This document shows, piece after piece, positions 35,868 through 44,811 of a stretch of DNA of 64,000 nucleotides. The DNA is from Rhizobium croatiense (GTDB lineage Bacteria; Pseudomonadota; Alphaproteobacteria; Rhizobiales; Rhizobiaceae). Below the pieces are notes generated by a model. It had not been told where the DNA came from, did not search any database, and worked only from the letters and a program-made list of their open reading frames with translations. The stretch's first letter is position 1, and every line of letters begins with the position of its first letter. A program made the translations under genes and the position numbers. The stretch lies in NCBI RefSeq assembly GCF_019793465.1, contig NZ_JAILYJ010000005.1, positions 248,001 through 312,000 of the forward strand, in the 5' to 3' direction.

Positions 35868-37466
35868 TCAGTGGCCGCCACCGCCTCCCCCGCCTTGCGG
35901 CGCGGGTTTCTGGATCATCGCGACTCCAAGGATCATCGCGACGAAAAGCGCGGTCAGGATCAGGAAGACATCGCTGAAGGACAGGATGACCGCCTGCTTG
36001 GTGGCCAGGCCGACCATCTGCTTGATCGCGACCGAGGCGCCATCCATGCCGTATGTGTTGAAATTGGCGGCCATGTTGTTCATCTGGTCGACGGCGGCCG
36101 GATTGCCCCAGTCGATATTTTCCCGCAGCCGCTCGTAATGCACGTTCTGCCGGTTGGTGAGCACGGTGTTGATGACGGCAAGACCGACGGCGCCGCCGAG
36201 GTTTCTGGTCAGGTTGAACAGGCCGGACGCGCCGCGAATGCGCGAAGGCGGCATCGTGCCGAGCGCGATGTTGTTGATCGGCACCATGCACATCATCAGC
36301 CCGAAGCCGCGCAGGATCTGCGGGATGAAGAGCTCGTAGAAATCCCAGTCCGCCGTCAGATGGATCATGATGTATGTGCCGGCGGCGAAGCTGACGAAGC
36401 CGATCACCATCATCAGGCGCAGGTCCATCTTGGTCGACAGCCGGCCGGCGATCGGCGCGGTGAAGAACATCGCAAGGCCGGAGACGAACATCGTCTCGCC
36501 GATCATCAGCGAGTCATAGCCGCGGATACGCCCGAGATAGACCGGATAGATATAGGTGAGGCCATAAAGGCCGATGCCCATGACGAAGGAAAACACCGAG
36601 CCGAAGGAGAAATTCCGGTTGGCAAAAGCCTTGAGGTCGACAACGGGGAAATCCACCGTGAAGGCGCGATAGAAGAAGACGATGGCCGCGACGCCGGAGG
36701 CAACCGCTGCGCTGGTGATGAAACTGTCGTTGAACCAGTCGTTCGAATTGCCCTCTTCGAGCACATATTCCAGCGCGCCGAGGAAGACGCCCATAGAGAT
36801 CAGACCCCACCAGTCGAACTTCTTGAAGAGCGACAGTTCCGGCTTATCGAAATCGATGAAGTTCCAGGTGACGATCGTGACGATAATGCCGGGCACGATG
36901 TTGACGAGGAACAGCCAGTGCCAGGAAAAGGCATGGCTGAGATAACCGCCGACAGTCGGGCCAATGGTCGGCGCCAGTGTTGCGATCAAGCCGATGATCG
37001 GCGAGACGATGCTCCGCTTCGACGGCGGGAAGATCGTGAAGGCGGCCGCAAACACCGACGGGATCATGCCGCCGCCGATGAAGCCCTGGATGACCCGGTA
37101 GACGATCATCTGGTCGATATTCGTCGCCGTCGCAGCAAGCGCGCTCGCCATGGTGAAGCCGGCGGCCGAGATCGCGAAAAGATAACGCGTCGAGATGATG
37201 CGCGCCAGCGTGCCCGAAAGCGGGATCATGATCACTTCGGCGATCAGATAGGACGTCTGCACCCAGCCGATCTCGTCGCTGCCGGCCGAAAGGCCGGCCT
37301 GGATTTCAGCAAGAGAGGCCGAGACGATCTGAATGTCGAGGATCGACATGAACATGCCGAGCACCATCGCGAAGAAGGCGATGAGCTTCTTAGGATCCAT
37401 GCGCTCGTCGGCATGGGCGGGTGCCACCGGAATCGTCCCCGCCGTTGCTGTCGCGCTCCCGGCCAT
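35868..37466 (-). CDS. DHA2-family multidrug efflux permease (EmrB/RmrB-like)
   Basis: This 532-residue inner-membrane MFS protein has about 14 predicted helices. It carries the DHA2 motif C-like segment GLIATLAPTIGPTVGGYLSH, the N-terminal SILDIQIVSASLAEI and WVQTSYLIAEVIMIPLSG. The C-terminus is an unusual Gly run ending in His. It would drive proton-coupled export of hydrophobic drugs or plant phenolics together with the HlyD-type adaptor encoded 27 bases upstream. In rhizobia such pumps (RmrAB) export flavonoid-like compounds. Confidence 0.92.
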   Translation of the reverse strand: MAGSATATAGTIPVAPAHADERMDPKKLIAFFAMVLGMFMSILDIQIVSASLAEIQAGLSAGSDEIGWVQTSYLIAEVIMIPLSGTLARIISTRYLFAISAAGFTMASALAATATNIDQMIVYRVIQGFIGGGMIPSVFAAAFTIFPPSKRSIVSPIIGLIATLAPTIGPTVGGYLSHAFSWHWLFLVNIVPGIIVTIVTWNFIDFDKPELSLFKKFDWWGLISMGVFLGALEYVLEEGNSNDWFNDSFITSAAVASGVAAIVFFYRAFTVDFPVVDLKAFANRNFSFGSVFSFVMGIGLYGLTYIYPVYLGRIRGYDSLMIGETMFVSGLAMFFTAPIAGRLSTKMDLRLMMVIGFVSFAAGTYIMIHLTADWDFYELFIPQILRGFGLMMCMVPINNIALGTMPPSRIRGASGLFNLTRNLGGAVGLAVINTVLTNRQNVHYERLRENIDWGNPAAVDQMNNMAANFNTYGMDGASVAIKQMVGLATKQAVILSFSDVFLILTALFVAMILGVAMIQKPAPQGGGGGGGH

Positions 37467-37493
37467 CAGATCACCTCTGCCTTTCCTGAAGGC

Positions 37494-38708
37494 CTACTTG
37501 CTCGGCGCCGTACGGGTGTCGACATCGACGACGACGCTGAGGCCCGCGCGCAGACGCCCGCTGTCGAGCGCCTCCTGCGGCAGCGCAATGCGCACCGGCA
37601 CGCGCTGGATCACCTTGGTGAAATTGCCCGTCGCATTTTCCGGCGGCAGCAGCGAGAAGACCGAGCCGGACGCCGGCGAGATCGATTCAACGGTGCCGAC
37701 GATCGGATGGTCGTCATAGGCGTCGACATGGACGTTGACCTTCGAGCCGGCAACGAGATGCTGGATCTGCGTTTCCTTGAAGTTGGCGTCGATATAGAGC
37801 TCATGCACCGGAACCAGCGCCATCAGCCGCTGGCCGGGCGAGACGAGATCGCCTTCTTGGACCGAGCGATTGCCGACAATGCCGTCGTAAGGCGCCTTGA
37901 GCACGGTGAAGGAGAGATCGCGGGCGGCCTTGTCGCGCGAGATTTCCAGCGCCCGGACCGAGCCTTCGGCTTCCTTGCGCTGGGCCTGGAGAATGGTGAT
38001 ATTGGCTTGTGCAGCAGTGATGTTGGCGTCGCCGCCGGCAAGATTGGCCTTGGCCTGGTCGAGCGCGATATTGGCGTTGTCGAGATCGGCAGCGGTGCCG
38101 ACCGACTTCGCCTGGAGCTCGCTCTGGCGTTTCTGGGTGATTTCGGCACCACGAACGGCCGCTTCGAGTGCCACCTTCTGCGCCCGCGCCTGCGCAAGGC
38201 TTGCATTGGCGCCTTCGATCTGCGCGTCGATACGCTGCAGCGAAAGCTGTTCGGTGGCGATCTGGGCCTGCGCCTGATCGAGGGCGTTTTGATAGTCGCC
38301 GTTATCAAGCGTGGCAAGCACGTCGCCCGCTTTGACTTCCTGGTTGGCGACCACATTCACCTTCGCGACGTAGCCCGTGACCTTTGGCGAAATCGTTGCG
38401 ATATCGCCCTCGATATAGGCGTCGTCGGTCGACACCATGAAGCGGCCGTTCGTCCACCATTCGTAACCATACCAGCCGCCGCCCGCCAGAAGAGCGAGCA
38501 CGACGATCGGCAGCACCGGACTGCGGCGCTTCTTCGCAGCCGCGGGTGCGGCGACCGGAGCCGGCGCCGACTGCGCGGGGGCGGACGGCTTTTCCAGGGC
38601 TTCCGCCGTCGGAGCCTCCACAACAGTCGCGACCTCGGCCTTGACCTCTTCGGCTTCGGCCTTTTCGCTGATGATTCGCGCGACGTTGCTTTTCTGGTTG
38701 CTCGACAT
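37494..38708 (-). CDS. HlyD/EmrA-type membrane fusion protein
   Basis: The 404-residue protein has a Glu/Ala/Pro-rich cytoplasmic start, one transmembrane helix (PIVVLALLAGGGWYGYEW, near 80), and a barrel/lipoyl domain with STDDAYIEGDIATISPKVTG and EVKAGDVLATLDNGDY. A long coiled coil follows (Ala/Gln-rich, about 135-250), then the C-terminal lipoyl half. It links EmrB to the outer membrane. ATG 38708 is favoured over GTG 38714. First gene of the emrAB operon, divergent from TetR. Confidence 0.92.
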   Translation of the reverse strand: MSSNQKSNVARIISEKAEAEEVKAEVATVVEAPTAEALEKPSAPAQSAPAPVAAPAAAKKRRSPVLPIVVLALLAGGGWYGYEWWTNGRFMVSTDDAYIEGDIATISPKVTGYVAKVNVVANQEVKAGDVLATLDNGDYQNALDQAQAQIATEQLSLQRIDAQIEGANASLAQARAQKVALEAAVRGAEITQKRQSELQAKSVGTAADLDNANIALDQAKANLAGGDANITAAQANITILQAQRKEAEGSVRALEISRDKAARDLSFTVLKAPYDGIVGNRSVQEGDLVSPGQRLMALVPVHELYIDANFKETQIQHLVAGSKVNVHVDAYDDHPIVGTVESISPASGSVFSLLPPENATGNFTKVIQRVPVRIALPQEALDSGRLRAGLSVVVDVDTRTAPSK

Positions 38709-38739
38709 GGCCACTTACCGATCTTGGAGTAATCAATCG

Positions 38740-38761
38740 AACTGAACGGTTCGGTTCAGTT
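38740..38761. promoter_or_regulatory. TetR-type operator 1 of the efflux operon
   Basis: Perfect 8-bp arms AACTGAAC and GTTCAGTT flank a 6-base spacer, 32 bases before the emrA start. It shares the GAAC/GGTTC element with a second site at 38799-38812. Confidence 0.65.
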
Positions 38762-38798
38762 GACATAAACCTGTTTTACCGTCATATCAAGATGCATA

Positions 38799-38812
38799 GA
38801 ACCAATCGGTTC
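38799..38812. promoter_or_regulatory. TetR-type operator 2 between emrA and tetR
   Basis: GAACC-AATC-GGTTC is an inverted repeat related to the first site; it lies closer to the TetR start and may give autoregulation. Confidence 0.5.
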
Positions 38813-38859
38813 GATTTCTTTTAATCAAAGGGCGAAACCATAAACACGGTTAAGGAGAC

Positions 38860-39540
38860 ATGACGCTGAAACCCGAGAATGCCGCCGTATTCAGCCCTCC
38901 TCCTGCTGGAGGCCGATTTGCCGCGGGCGAAGATCCGGCCAAGCGCCAGCAGATCCTCGACGGCGCCAAGCGCGTCTTCATGAAAATGGGTTTCGATGCG
39001 GCCAGCATGAACGATGTGACGCGTGAGGCCGGTGTTTCGAAAGGAACGCTCTACGTCTACTTCACCAACAAGGAAGAACTGTTTTCGGCGATGGTCGACA
39101 CCGAGCGTGCCGCCTTCGTCGCCGCTGTCCGCACGGCGCTTGCCGAACACGACGACCTCGAATCCGGGCTGTACGAATTCGGGATAAGCTTCGTCACCCA
39201 TATGACCGACGAAAAGGTCATCACCGCGATGCGCACCGTTCTCGGCGTTCGAGACCGGATGCCTGAGCTCTGTCAACGCTTCTTCAAGGGTCCGGTCAAT
39301 CTGCGCACCATAATGCGCGATTTCCTGGAACGCCACATCGCTGCGGGCACGCTCGAGATCGATGACATCGATCTCGCCGCCGGCCAATTTCTCGATCTTG
39401 CCAGCGGCAGTTTCTTCAAGCTGCGTCTGTTCGGCAGCATGGAGGAACCGCCGAGCCGCGAAGAAATAGACCGCGTTATCCGCGGTGCGATCAAGGTCTT
39501 CATGGCGGCCTATGGCGCGCGCCGGCACGACACCGCCTGA
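38860..39540 (+). CDS. TetR-family repressor of the efflux operon
   Basis: The 226-residue protein has a flexible first 25 residues, then a TetR helix-turn-helix (MNDVTREAGVSKGTLYVYF), then a ligand domain of the AefR/TetR_C type (MRTVLGVRDRMPELCQRFF). AAGGAGAC precedes ATG 38860. The divergent arrangement with emrAB and the two palindromes between them make it the likely local repressor. The ligand may be the pump substrate. Confidence 0.9.
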   Translation: MTLKPENAAVFSPPPAGGRFAAGEDPAKRQQILDGAKRVFMKMGFDAASMNDVTREAGVSKGTLYVYFTNKEELFSAMVDTERAAFVAAVRTALAEHDDLESGLYEFGISFVTHMTDEKVITAMRTVLGVRDRMPELCQRFFKGPVNLRTIMRDFLERHIAAGTLEIDDIDLAAGQFLDLASGSFFKLRLFGSMEEPPSREEIDRVIRGAIKVFMAAYGARRHDTA

Positions 39541-39646
39541 TACGCTTTCTTGACTGCTCGCGTGCATCGGCCAAAACTCCGCAAGAACGATCAAACCCCG
39601 CTTTCGACTTTTCTCTAAGGAAGAAGCCGCAACCAGGGGAGTGAAA

Positions 39647-40486
39647 ATGAGCGCCATCGCACGGGCGATCTGGTTCATAGAGAGCCATTTCGAAAGCGAT
39701 ATATCGCTGGAAGAGATATCGGAAGCAGCCGGATTGTCGCGCTACCATCTGTCGCGCGTCTTCGGGCTGGTCACCGGCCACTCGATTAGCGGCTATATCA
39801 GGGGGCGGCGCCTCAGCCGCGCCGTACCCGCGTTGGTCAGCGGCTCATCCACCATCCTCGAGGTTGCGCTTTGCGCGGGCTACGGCTCCCACGAAGCTTT
39901 CACCCGTGCCTTTCGCGACCAGTTCGGCATGACGCCGGATGCGGTGCGCAGACAGGGGCACACTCGTAACCTTGTCTTAGTGGAGCCGATCAGAATGGAC
40001 CCCGCCCACCTCAGTGACCTCGAAGCACCCCGCTTCGAAACCCTGCAGCCGATGCTTCTTGCCGGCTTGGAGGAGATCTACGCCCATGGCGGCGATGCCG
40101 CCATCCCTTCACTCTGGCAGAAGTTCAATGCCCATTTCGGCCATATCTCCGGCCAGAAAGGCAATGTCGCCTACGGCGTCTGCACCCATATCGACGGCGA
40201 AGCGGAGAAATTCCGCTACATGGCCGCCGTGGAGATTTCCGATACCGGCGATCTGCCCGCCGATTTTGCGACGCTCAAGCTTCCCGGCCAGCGCTACGTC
40301 GTCTTCACCCATCGCGGCCATGTCTCCGGCATTTCTCTCACAATCAACCGGATTTTCGGCGCGTGGTGGCCGTCCTCTGGTCTGGAGCACGGCGAGACGC
40401 CCGACATGTTCGAACGCTACGACGAGCGCTTCGACCCCTATACCGGCATGGGCGTCACCGAAATCTGGTTGCCGATCAGAGCATGA
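39647..40486 (+). CDS. Rob-like AraC regulator with GyrI-like effector domain
   Basis: The 279-residue protein is arranged like Rob: an N-terminal AraC double helix-turn-helix (ISLEEISEAAGLSRYHLSRV and STILEVALCAGYGSHEAFTR) followed by a C-terminal GyrI-like small-molecule domain (residues about 110-279). Most AraC proteins have the reverse order. ATG 39647 follows AGGGGAGTGAAA. Its last sense codon and stop lie inside the 5' arm of a repeat at 40478-40527. It may respond to toxic lipophilic compounds like Rob; its regulon is unknown. Confidence 0.88.
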   Translation: MSAIARAIWFIESHFESDISLEEISEAAGLSRYHLSRVFGLVTGHSISGYIRGRRLSRAVPALVSGSSTILEVALCAGYGSHEAFTRAFRDQFGMTPDAVRRQGHTRNLVLVEPIRMDPAHLSDLEAPRFETLQPMLLAGLEEIYAHGGDAAIPSLWQKFNAHFGHISGQKGNVAYGVCTHIDGEAEKFRYMAAVEISDTGDLPADFATLKLPGQRYVVFTHRGHVSGISLTINRIFGAWWPSSGLEHGETPDMFERYDERFDPYTGMGVTEIWLPIRA

Positions 40487-40527
40487 TGCCGAAAAGTGCG
40501 AGCGGTTTTCGGGCGACATCATGCTCT
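40478..40527. repeat. palindromic Rhizobium repeat overlapping an AraC gene stop
   Basis: Arms AGAGCATGATG (40478-40488) and CATCATGCTCT (40517-40527) flank CCGAAAAGTGCGAGCGGTTT. I recognise this as a common short palindromic repeat of Rhizobium genomes. It provides the terminal codons of the Rob-like gene. Confidence 0.7.
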
Positions 40528-40538
40528 AACTCTTTAAC

Positions 40539-40592
40539 TTAGAACAGGATTCAAATTTAAGGCCGAGCCGGCCTTAAATCATCCTGTTCTAA
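40539..40592. repeat. nested hairpin repeat, possible terminator
   Basis: Outer arms TTAGAACAGGAT (40539-40550) and ATCCTGTTCTAA (40581-40592) and inner arms TTTAAGGCC (40556-40564) and GGCCTTAAA (40570-40578) form one long two-stem hairpin. Together with the preceding repeat it fills the gap before terC. Confidence 0.75.
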
Positions 40593-40614
40593 GGAATAAA
40601 AGTCACATCGATTT

Positions 40615-40702
40615 CGTATATCCCCTTGCGGCGCTTGCGCGGCAAGCCGCCGACACTACATTGCGGGGCGTCATCGTTCATGTGACGCAAAGGGGATATA
40701 CG
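40615..40702 (+). ncRNA. terC leader RNA that sequesters the ribosome site
   Basis: Bases 40615-40627 (CGTATATCCCCTT) pair perfectly with 40690-40702 (AAGGGGATATACG), and GCG 40628-40630 extends the stem to CGC 40686-40688 past one bulged A. The 3' arm contains the terC ribosome site AAGGGGA. Inside are a CTTGC/GCAAG hairpin and a GCGTCA (40668-40673)/TGACGC (40683-40688) hairpin. The latter competes for the same CGC, so two exclusive folds exist. A terC RNA motif has been described in Alphaproteobacteria; I could not check the consensus. Confidence 0.7.
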
Positions 40703-40705
40703 CTG

Positions 40706-41455
40706 ATGCAGGAAATTGTGACGCTCATTCAGGATCCGGCCGCCTGGGTGGCGCTCATCACGCTGGTGGTGATGGAAGTCGTTCTCGGGATCGACAACCT
40801 GATCTTTATTTCCATTCTGACCAACAAACTGCCGCCCGAGCACCGGGAAAGAGCCCGCAAGATCGGCATCGGCCTTGCGCTGATTATGCGTCTTGCTCTG
40901 CTCGGCACCATCGCCTGGATCGTGCAGCTGACCGAACCGCTGTTCGAAGCTTTCGGACACGGCTTCTCCTGGAAGGATCTGATCCTGATCGCCGGCGGCC
41001 TGTTCCTCGTCTGGAAGGCCACCAAGGAAATTCACCACAGCGTCGATCCGATCGACCATCAGGAGGATTTCATCGCGACGTCGGCAACGAGCGGCTTTGC
41101 ATCGGCGATCGGCCAGATCCTGCTGCTCGACCTCGTTTTCTCCGTCGACAGCATCATCACCGCCGTCGGCATGACGCCGCATCTGCCGATCATGGTGATC
41201 GCCGTCATTGCCGCCGTCACCGTCATGCTGGTCGCCGCCACCCCGCTTGCCAACTTCATCGAGCGGAATCCGACGATCGTCATGCTGGCGCTCGCCTTCC
41301 TGCTGATGATCGGCACGACGCTGATCGCCGAAGGCATGGGTTTCCACGTGCCGAAGGGCTACGTCTATGCCGCCATGGCCTTCTCGGCGCTGGTCGAGGT
41401 GCTGAACATGTTCGCGCGCAACGCCCGCAAGCGCAAACGCGAAGGCGCTCACTGA
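40706..41455 (+). CDS. TerC-family integral membrane protein
   Basis: The 249-residue protein has seven or eight hydrophobic helices and the TerC signatures [20 protein letters not shown] and [18 protein letters not shown], whose conserved Asp residues sit in the membrane. TerC/Alx/YkoY proteins export manganese or calcium and help metallate exported proteins. ATG 40706 follows AAGGGGATATACGCTG; an upstream in-frame start at 40661 would put the RNA switch inside the coding region. The leader structure implies translational control. Confidence 0.9.
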   Translation: MQEIVTLIQDPAAWVALITLVVMEVVLGIDNLIFISILTNKLPPEHRERARKIGIGLALIMRLALLGTIAWIVQLTEPLFEAFGHGFSWKDLILIAGGLFLVWKATKEIHHSVDPIDHQEDFIATSATSGFASAIGQILLLDLVFSVDSIITAVGMTPHLPIMVIAVIAAVTVMLVAATPLANFIERNPTIVMLALAFLLMIGTTLIAEGMGFHVPKGYVYAAMAFSALVEVLNMFARNARKRKREGAH

Positions 41456-41531
41456 GACTGAAGCAAGGGGCGCGTCGCAGCCGGCGCGCCCTGCCCTAGC
41501 GCCGTCAGGCCCTTTGCAGGCGCGGTTTTTC

Positions 41532-41560
41532 TTGACGCGCCGGATTGAATATGGCCTAAG
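41532..41560 (+). promoter_or_regulatory. predicted promoter of gltX-lysS
   Basis: TTGACG (41532-41537) and CCTAAG (41555-41560) with 17-base spacing fit the rhizobial CTTGAC-N17 pattern. It is followed by a leader of about 135 bases to gltX. The -10 match is only moderate. Confidence 0.4.
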
Positions 41561-41698
41561 GCCAGCCGAACGGACGATCGGCGGATGGTGCGGGCGCATG
41601 CCCTTTTTCCGGCCGGTTTGCCGAAGATATCTGCATCCTTCCGGCCGAACGTCGCTTTCCCGCGAAAACCGTCCGGCATTCATTGACGGGCACACACA

Positions 41699-43165
41699 AT
41701 GACAGTTTCCGGCACAGCTACCGGCGTTCGCGTCCGCATCGCTCCCTCGCCGACCGGCGAGCCGCATGTCGGCACCGCTTATATCGCTCTCTTCAACTAT
41801 CTCTTCGCCAAGAAGCATGGCGGCGAATTCATCCTGCGCATCGAAGATACGGACGCGACGCGCTCGACCCCTGAATTCGAGACGAAGGTGCTGGATGCGC
41901 TGAAATGGTGCGGGCTGGAATGGAAGGAAGGTCCCGATATCGGCGGTCCCTATGGCCCCTATCGCCAGTCCGACCGCAAGCCGATGTACCAGCCTTACGC
42001 CCAGGAGCTCCTCGACAAGGGCCACGCCTTCCGCTGTTTCTGCACGCCCGCGCGGCTGGAGCAGATGCGCGAGGCGCAGCGCGCCGCCGGCAAGCCGCCG
42101 AAATATGACGGTCTCTGCCTCAGCCTGTCTGCCGAGGAAGTGACGTCGCGCATGGCAGCCGGCGAGACGACCGTCATCCGCATGAAAATCCCGGCCGAAG
42201 GCTCCTGCGATTTCACCGACGGCGTCTACGGCGATGTCTCCATCCCCTGGGATTCCGTCGACATGCAGGTGCTGATCAAGGCCGACGGCATGCCGACCTA
42301 TCACATGGCCAACGTCATCGACGACCATCTGATGCAGATCACCCACGTGGCCCGCGGCGAGGAATGGCTGGCTTCGGTGCCGAAGCACATCCTGCTTTAT
42401 CGCTATTTCGGCTGGGACCAGCCGGTCTTCATGCATCTGTCGCTGATGCGCAATGCCGACAAGTCGAAGCTGTCGAAGCGCAAGAACCCGACCTCGATCT
42501 CCTATTATTCCGCGCTCGGCTATATCCCCGAAGCGCTGATGAACTTCCTCGGCTTGTTCTTCATCCAGATCGCAGAAGGCGAAGAGCTGTTGACGATGGA
42601 TGAGCTGTCGGAAAAGTTCGATCCCGACAACCTCTCCAAGGCCGGCGCGATCTTCGATATCCAGAAGCTCGACTGGCTAAACGGCCGCTGGATCCGCGAA
42701 AAGCTCTCCGAAGAGGAGTTTCAGGCGCGCGTGCTGACCTGGGCAATGGAAAACGATCGCCTGAAGGAAGGCCTGCGCCTGTCGCAGACCCGCATTTCCA
42801 AGCTCGGTGAACTGCCCGATCTCGCCGGCTTCCTGCTGAAGTCCGATCTCGGCCTGCAGCCGTCCGACTTCGCCAAGATCAAATCGCCGCCGGAAGAGAT
42901 TCTCGAGATCCTCAACACCGTTCAGGCGGATCTCGAAAAGATCTTGGAATGGAATGTCGAGACGATCGAGGCGGAGCTGCGGGCCATCGCCGACCGCATG
43001 GGCAAGAAGCTGAAGGTCGTGGTTTCGCCGCTCTTCGTCGCCGTCTCCGGCTCATCGCGCTCGCTGCCGCTCTTCGATTCCATGGCGATCCTCGGCCGCT
43101 CGGTCGTGCGCCAGCGCCTGAAGCTCGCCGCGCAGGCGGTCGCCGCCCTCGTCGGCTCGAAGTAA
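41699..43165 (+). CDS. gltX: glutamyl-tRNA synthetase
   Basis: This 488-residue class I synthetase charges tRNA with glutamate. The HIGH-equivalent is APSPTGEPHVGTAYIALFNY (H25) and the KMSKS-equivalent is KLSKRKN. The Rossmann and C-terminal anticodon-binding domains are complete. Rhizobia lack a glutaminyl-tRNA synthetase and use GatCAB, so this enzyme may also charge tRNA-Gln if non-discriminating; that cannot be decided here. lysS follows after 22 bases, in an operon known from other rhizobia. Confidence 0.95.
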   Translation: MTVSGTATGVRVRIAPSPTGEPHVGTAYIALFNYLFAKKHGGEFILRIEDTDATRSTPEFETKVLDALKWCGLEWKEGPDIGGPYGPYRQSDRKPMYQPYAQELLDKGHAFRCFCTPARLEQMREAQRAAGKPPKYDGLCLSLSAEEVTSRMAAGETTVIRMKIPAEGSCDFTDGVYGDVSIPWDSVDMQVLIKADGMPTYHMANVIDDHLMQITHVARGEEWLASVPKHILLYRYFGWDQPVFMHLSLMRNADKSKLSKRKNPTSISYYSALGYIPEALMNFLGLFFIQIAEGEELLTMDELSEKFDPDNLSKAGAIFDIQKLDWLNGRWIREKLSEEEFQARVLTWAMENDRLKEGLRLSQTRISKLGELPDLAGFLLKSDLGLQPSDFAKIKSPPEEILEILNTVQADLEKILEWNVETIEAELRAIADRMGKKLKVVVSPLFVAVSGSSRSLPLFDSMAILGRSVVRQRLKLAAQAVAALVGSK

Positions 43166-43187
43166 GAACAGTCAGAGGATTTCGACA

Positions 43188-44684
43188 GTGGCTGACAACA
43201 AGACCGAAAGCACTCTTTCCTCCGACGCGACTGAGGTGCGCGCCCAGAAGCTGAAGCTGCTGCGCGAGCAGATCGGCGATGTCTATCCGGCGCATTTCCA
43301 CCGGACGATGACCAACGCCGAGCTCGGCGCCAAATACGAATCCCTGGAACCGGATGTCGAGACGCAGGATGTCGTCACCGTCGCCGGCCGCGTCTATTCC
43401 TCGCGCAATTCGGGCATGTTCATGGATATCCATGACGCCTCCGGCAAGATCCAGATCTTCTCGCATAAGGACGTCACCGGCGAGGAAGCCCGCGCCCTGC
43501 TGCCGATGATTGACATCGGCGACATCATCGGCGTTACCGGCGTCGTGCGCCGCACCAAGCGCGGCGAACTGACGATCAACGCCCAGAAGATCGAAATGCT
43601 GACCAAGTCGCTGCTGCCGATGCCCGAGAAGTGGCATGGCCTTTCCGACATCGAGCTGCGTTATCGCAAGCGCCATCTCGACATCATGACCAACGAGGAT
43701 TCGAAGCTTCGTTTTCAGCAGCGCTCGAAGATCGTCTCCGGCATCCGCCGCTTCATGGAGAATGACGGCTTCATGGAAGTCGAGACGCCGATGCTGCAAT
43801 CGATCTATGGCGGCGCCACCGCCGAGCCGTTCAAGACGCATCACAACACGTTGAAGCTCGACATGTATCTGCGCATCGCGCCGGAACTGTTCCTGAAGCG
43901 CACGCTGGTCTCGGGCCTCACCGACAAGGTCTTCGAGATCAACCGCAACTTCCGCAACGAAGGCGTCTCCACCCGGCACAATCCCGAATTCACCATGATG
44001 GAGTGCTACTGGGCCTATGCCGATTACGAGGACATGATGGACCTCGTCGAGCGGCTGTTCGAGAGCTTGGCGCTTGCCATTCACGGCACGACGGAGTTTC
44101 CCTTCGGCGACAAGACGATGTCCTTCAAGGGGCCGTTCAAGCGCGTGCCGATGCCCGATGCCGTCAGGCAAGCGACCGGCATCGATTTCCTCGCGATCAA
44201 GACCGATGAGGAAGCGCGCGCTGCTGCCAAGGCGGCCGGCTTCGCCGTCGAGAAGGATTGGACCTGGGGTGAATGCCTCGCCTTCATCTTCGAGGAGAAG
44301 GTCGAAGCGACGCTGATCCAGCCGTCCCACGTCACGCATTTCCCGAAGGACATCTCGCCCTTCGCCAAGGAAGTGCCGGGCGAGCCGCGCCTCGTCGAGC
44401 GCTTCGAGACCTATTGCAACGCCTGGGAACTCGGCAACGCCTTTTCGGAACTCAACGATCCCGAGGAGCAGCGCCGCCGCATGGTCGAGCAGCTCGAACA
44501 GGCGCATGCCCGCGGCGAAAAGGAAAAGCAGCTGGACGAGGAATTTCTCGATGCGATCGACCAGGGCATGCCGCCGGCCGGTGGCCTCGGCATCGGCGTC
44601 GACCGTCTGATCATGCTGCTGACCAACGCGCCATCGATCCGCGACGTCATCCTCTTCCCGGCCCGCCGCAGCAAAGCCGACTGA
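43188..44684 (+). CDS. lysS: lysyl-tRNA synthetase, class II
   Basis: This 498-residue class II synthetase has an N-terminal OB-fold anticodon domain, motif 2 FEINRNFRNEGVSTRHNPEF and motif 3 GLGIGVDRLIMLL; all ATP- and lysine-binding residues look intact. The GTG start at 43188 follows AGAGGATTTCGACA. Cotranscribed with gltX. Downstream is a palindromic repeat cluster, probably marking the end of the operon. Confidence 0.95.
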   Translation: MADNKTESTLSSDATEVRAQKLKLLREQIGDVYPAHFHRTMTNAELGAKYESLEPDVETQDVVTVAGRVYSSRNSGMFMDIHDASGKIQIFSHKDVTGEEARALLPMIDIGDIIGVTGVVRRTKRGELTINAQKIEMLTKSLLPMPEKWHGLSDIELRYRKRHLDIMTNEDSKLRFQQRSKIVSGIRRFMENDGFMEVETPMLQSIYGGATAEPFKTHHNTLKLDMYLRIAPELFLKRTLVSGLTDKVFEINRNFRNEGVSTRHNPEFTMMECYWAYADYEDMMDLVERLFESLALAIHGTTEFPFGDKTMSFKGPFKRVPMPDAVRQATGIDFLAIKTDEEARAAAKAAGFAVEKDWTWGECLAFIFEEKVEATLIQPSHVTHFPKDISPFAKEVPGEPRLVERFETYCNAWELGNAFSELNDPEEQRRRMVEQLEQAHARGEKEKQLDEEFLDAIDQGMPPAGGLGIGVDRLIMLLTNAPSIRDVILFPARRSKAD

Positions 44685-44720
44685 CAGGAAGAGACGTCGG
44701 AAAACGAAAGCGGAGTGCCA

Positions 44721-44768
44721 CTGCATAATTCCTTAAATCGGAATCGATTTAAGGAGAGAATTATGCAG
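44721..44768. repeat. palindromic repeat downstream of lysS
   Basis: Arms CTGCATAATTCCTTAAATCG (44721-44740) and CGATTTAAGG...AATTATGCAG (44745-44768) form a long AT-rich stem. I recognise the element as a common intergenic repeat in Rhizobium. It may also act as the lysS transcript end. Confidence 0.7.
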
Positions 44769-44811
44769 CCATCCAAAAGTGCTACAGCATCCTTTGCGCG
44801 TCTGATAAGAC

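Noticed and set aside
35871..38732. Very long open frame (953 codons) on the + strand
   Set aside because: It is antisense to emrAB; the high GC3 of the true genes removes stop codons from the opposite strand. The product is Arg/Asp/His-rich low-complexity sequence with no family motifs.
40615..40702. yybP-ykoY manganese riboswitch before terC
   Set aside because: The leader does not show the conserved internal loops I associate with that class; a simple sequestering stem fits better.
40589..44726. Two open frames over 600 codons on the minus strand
   Set aside because: Antisense to terC, gltX and lysS, which carry unmistakable motifs.
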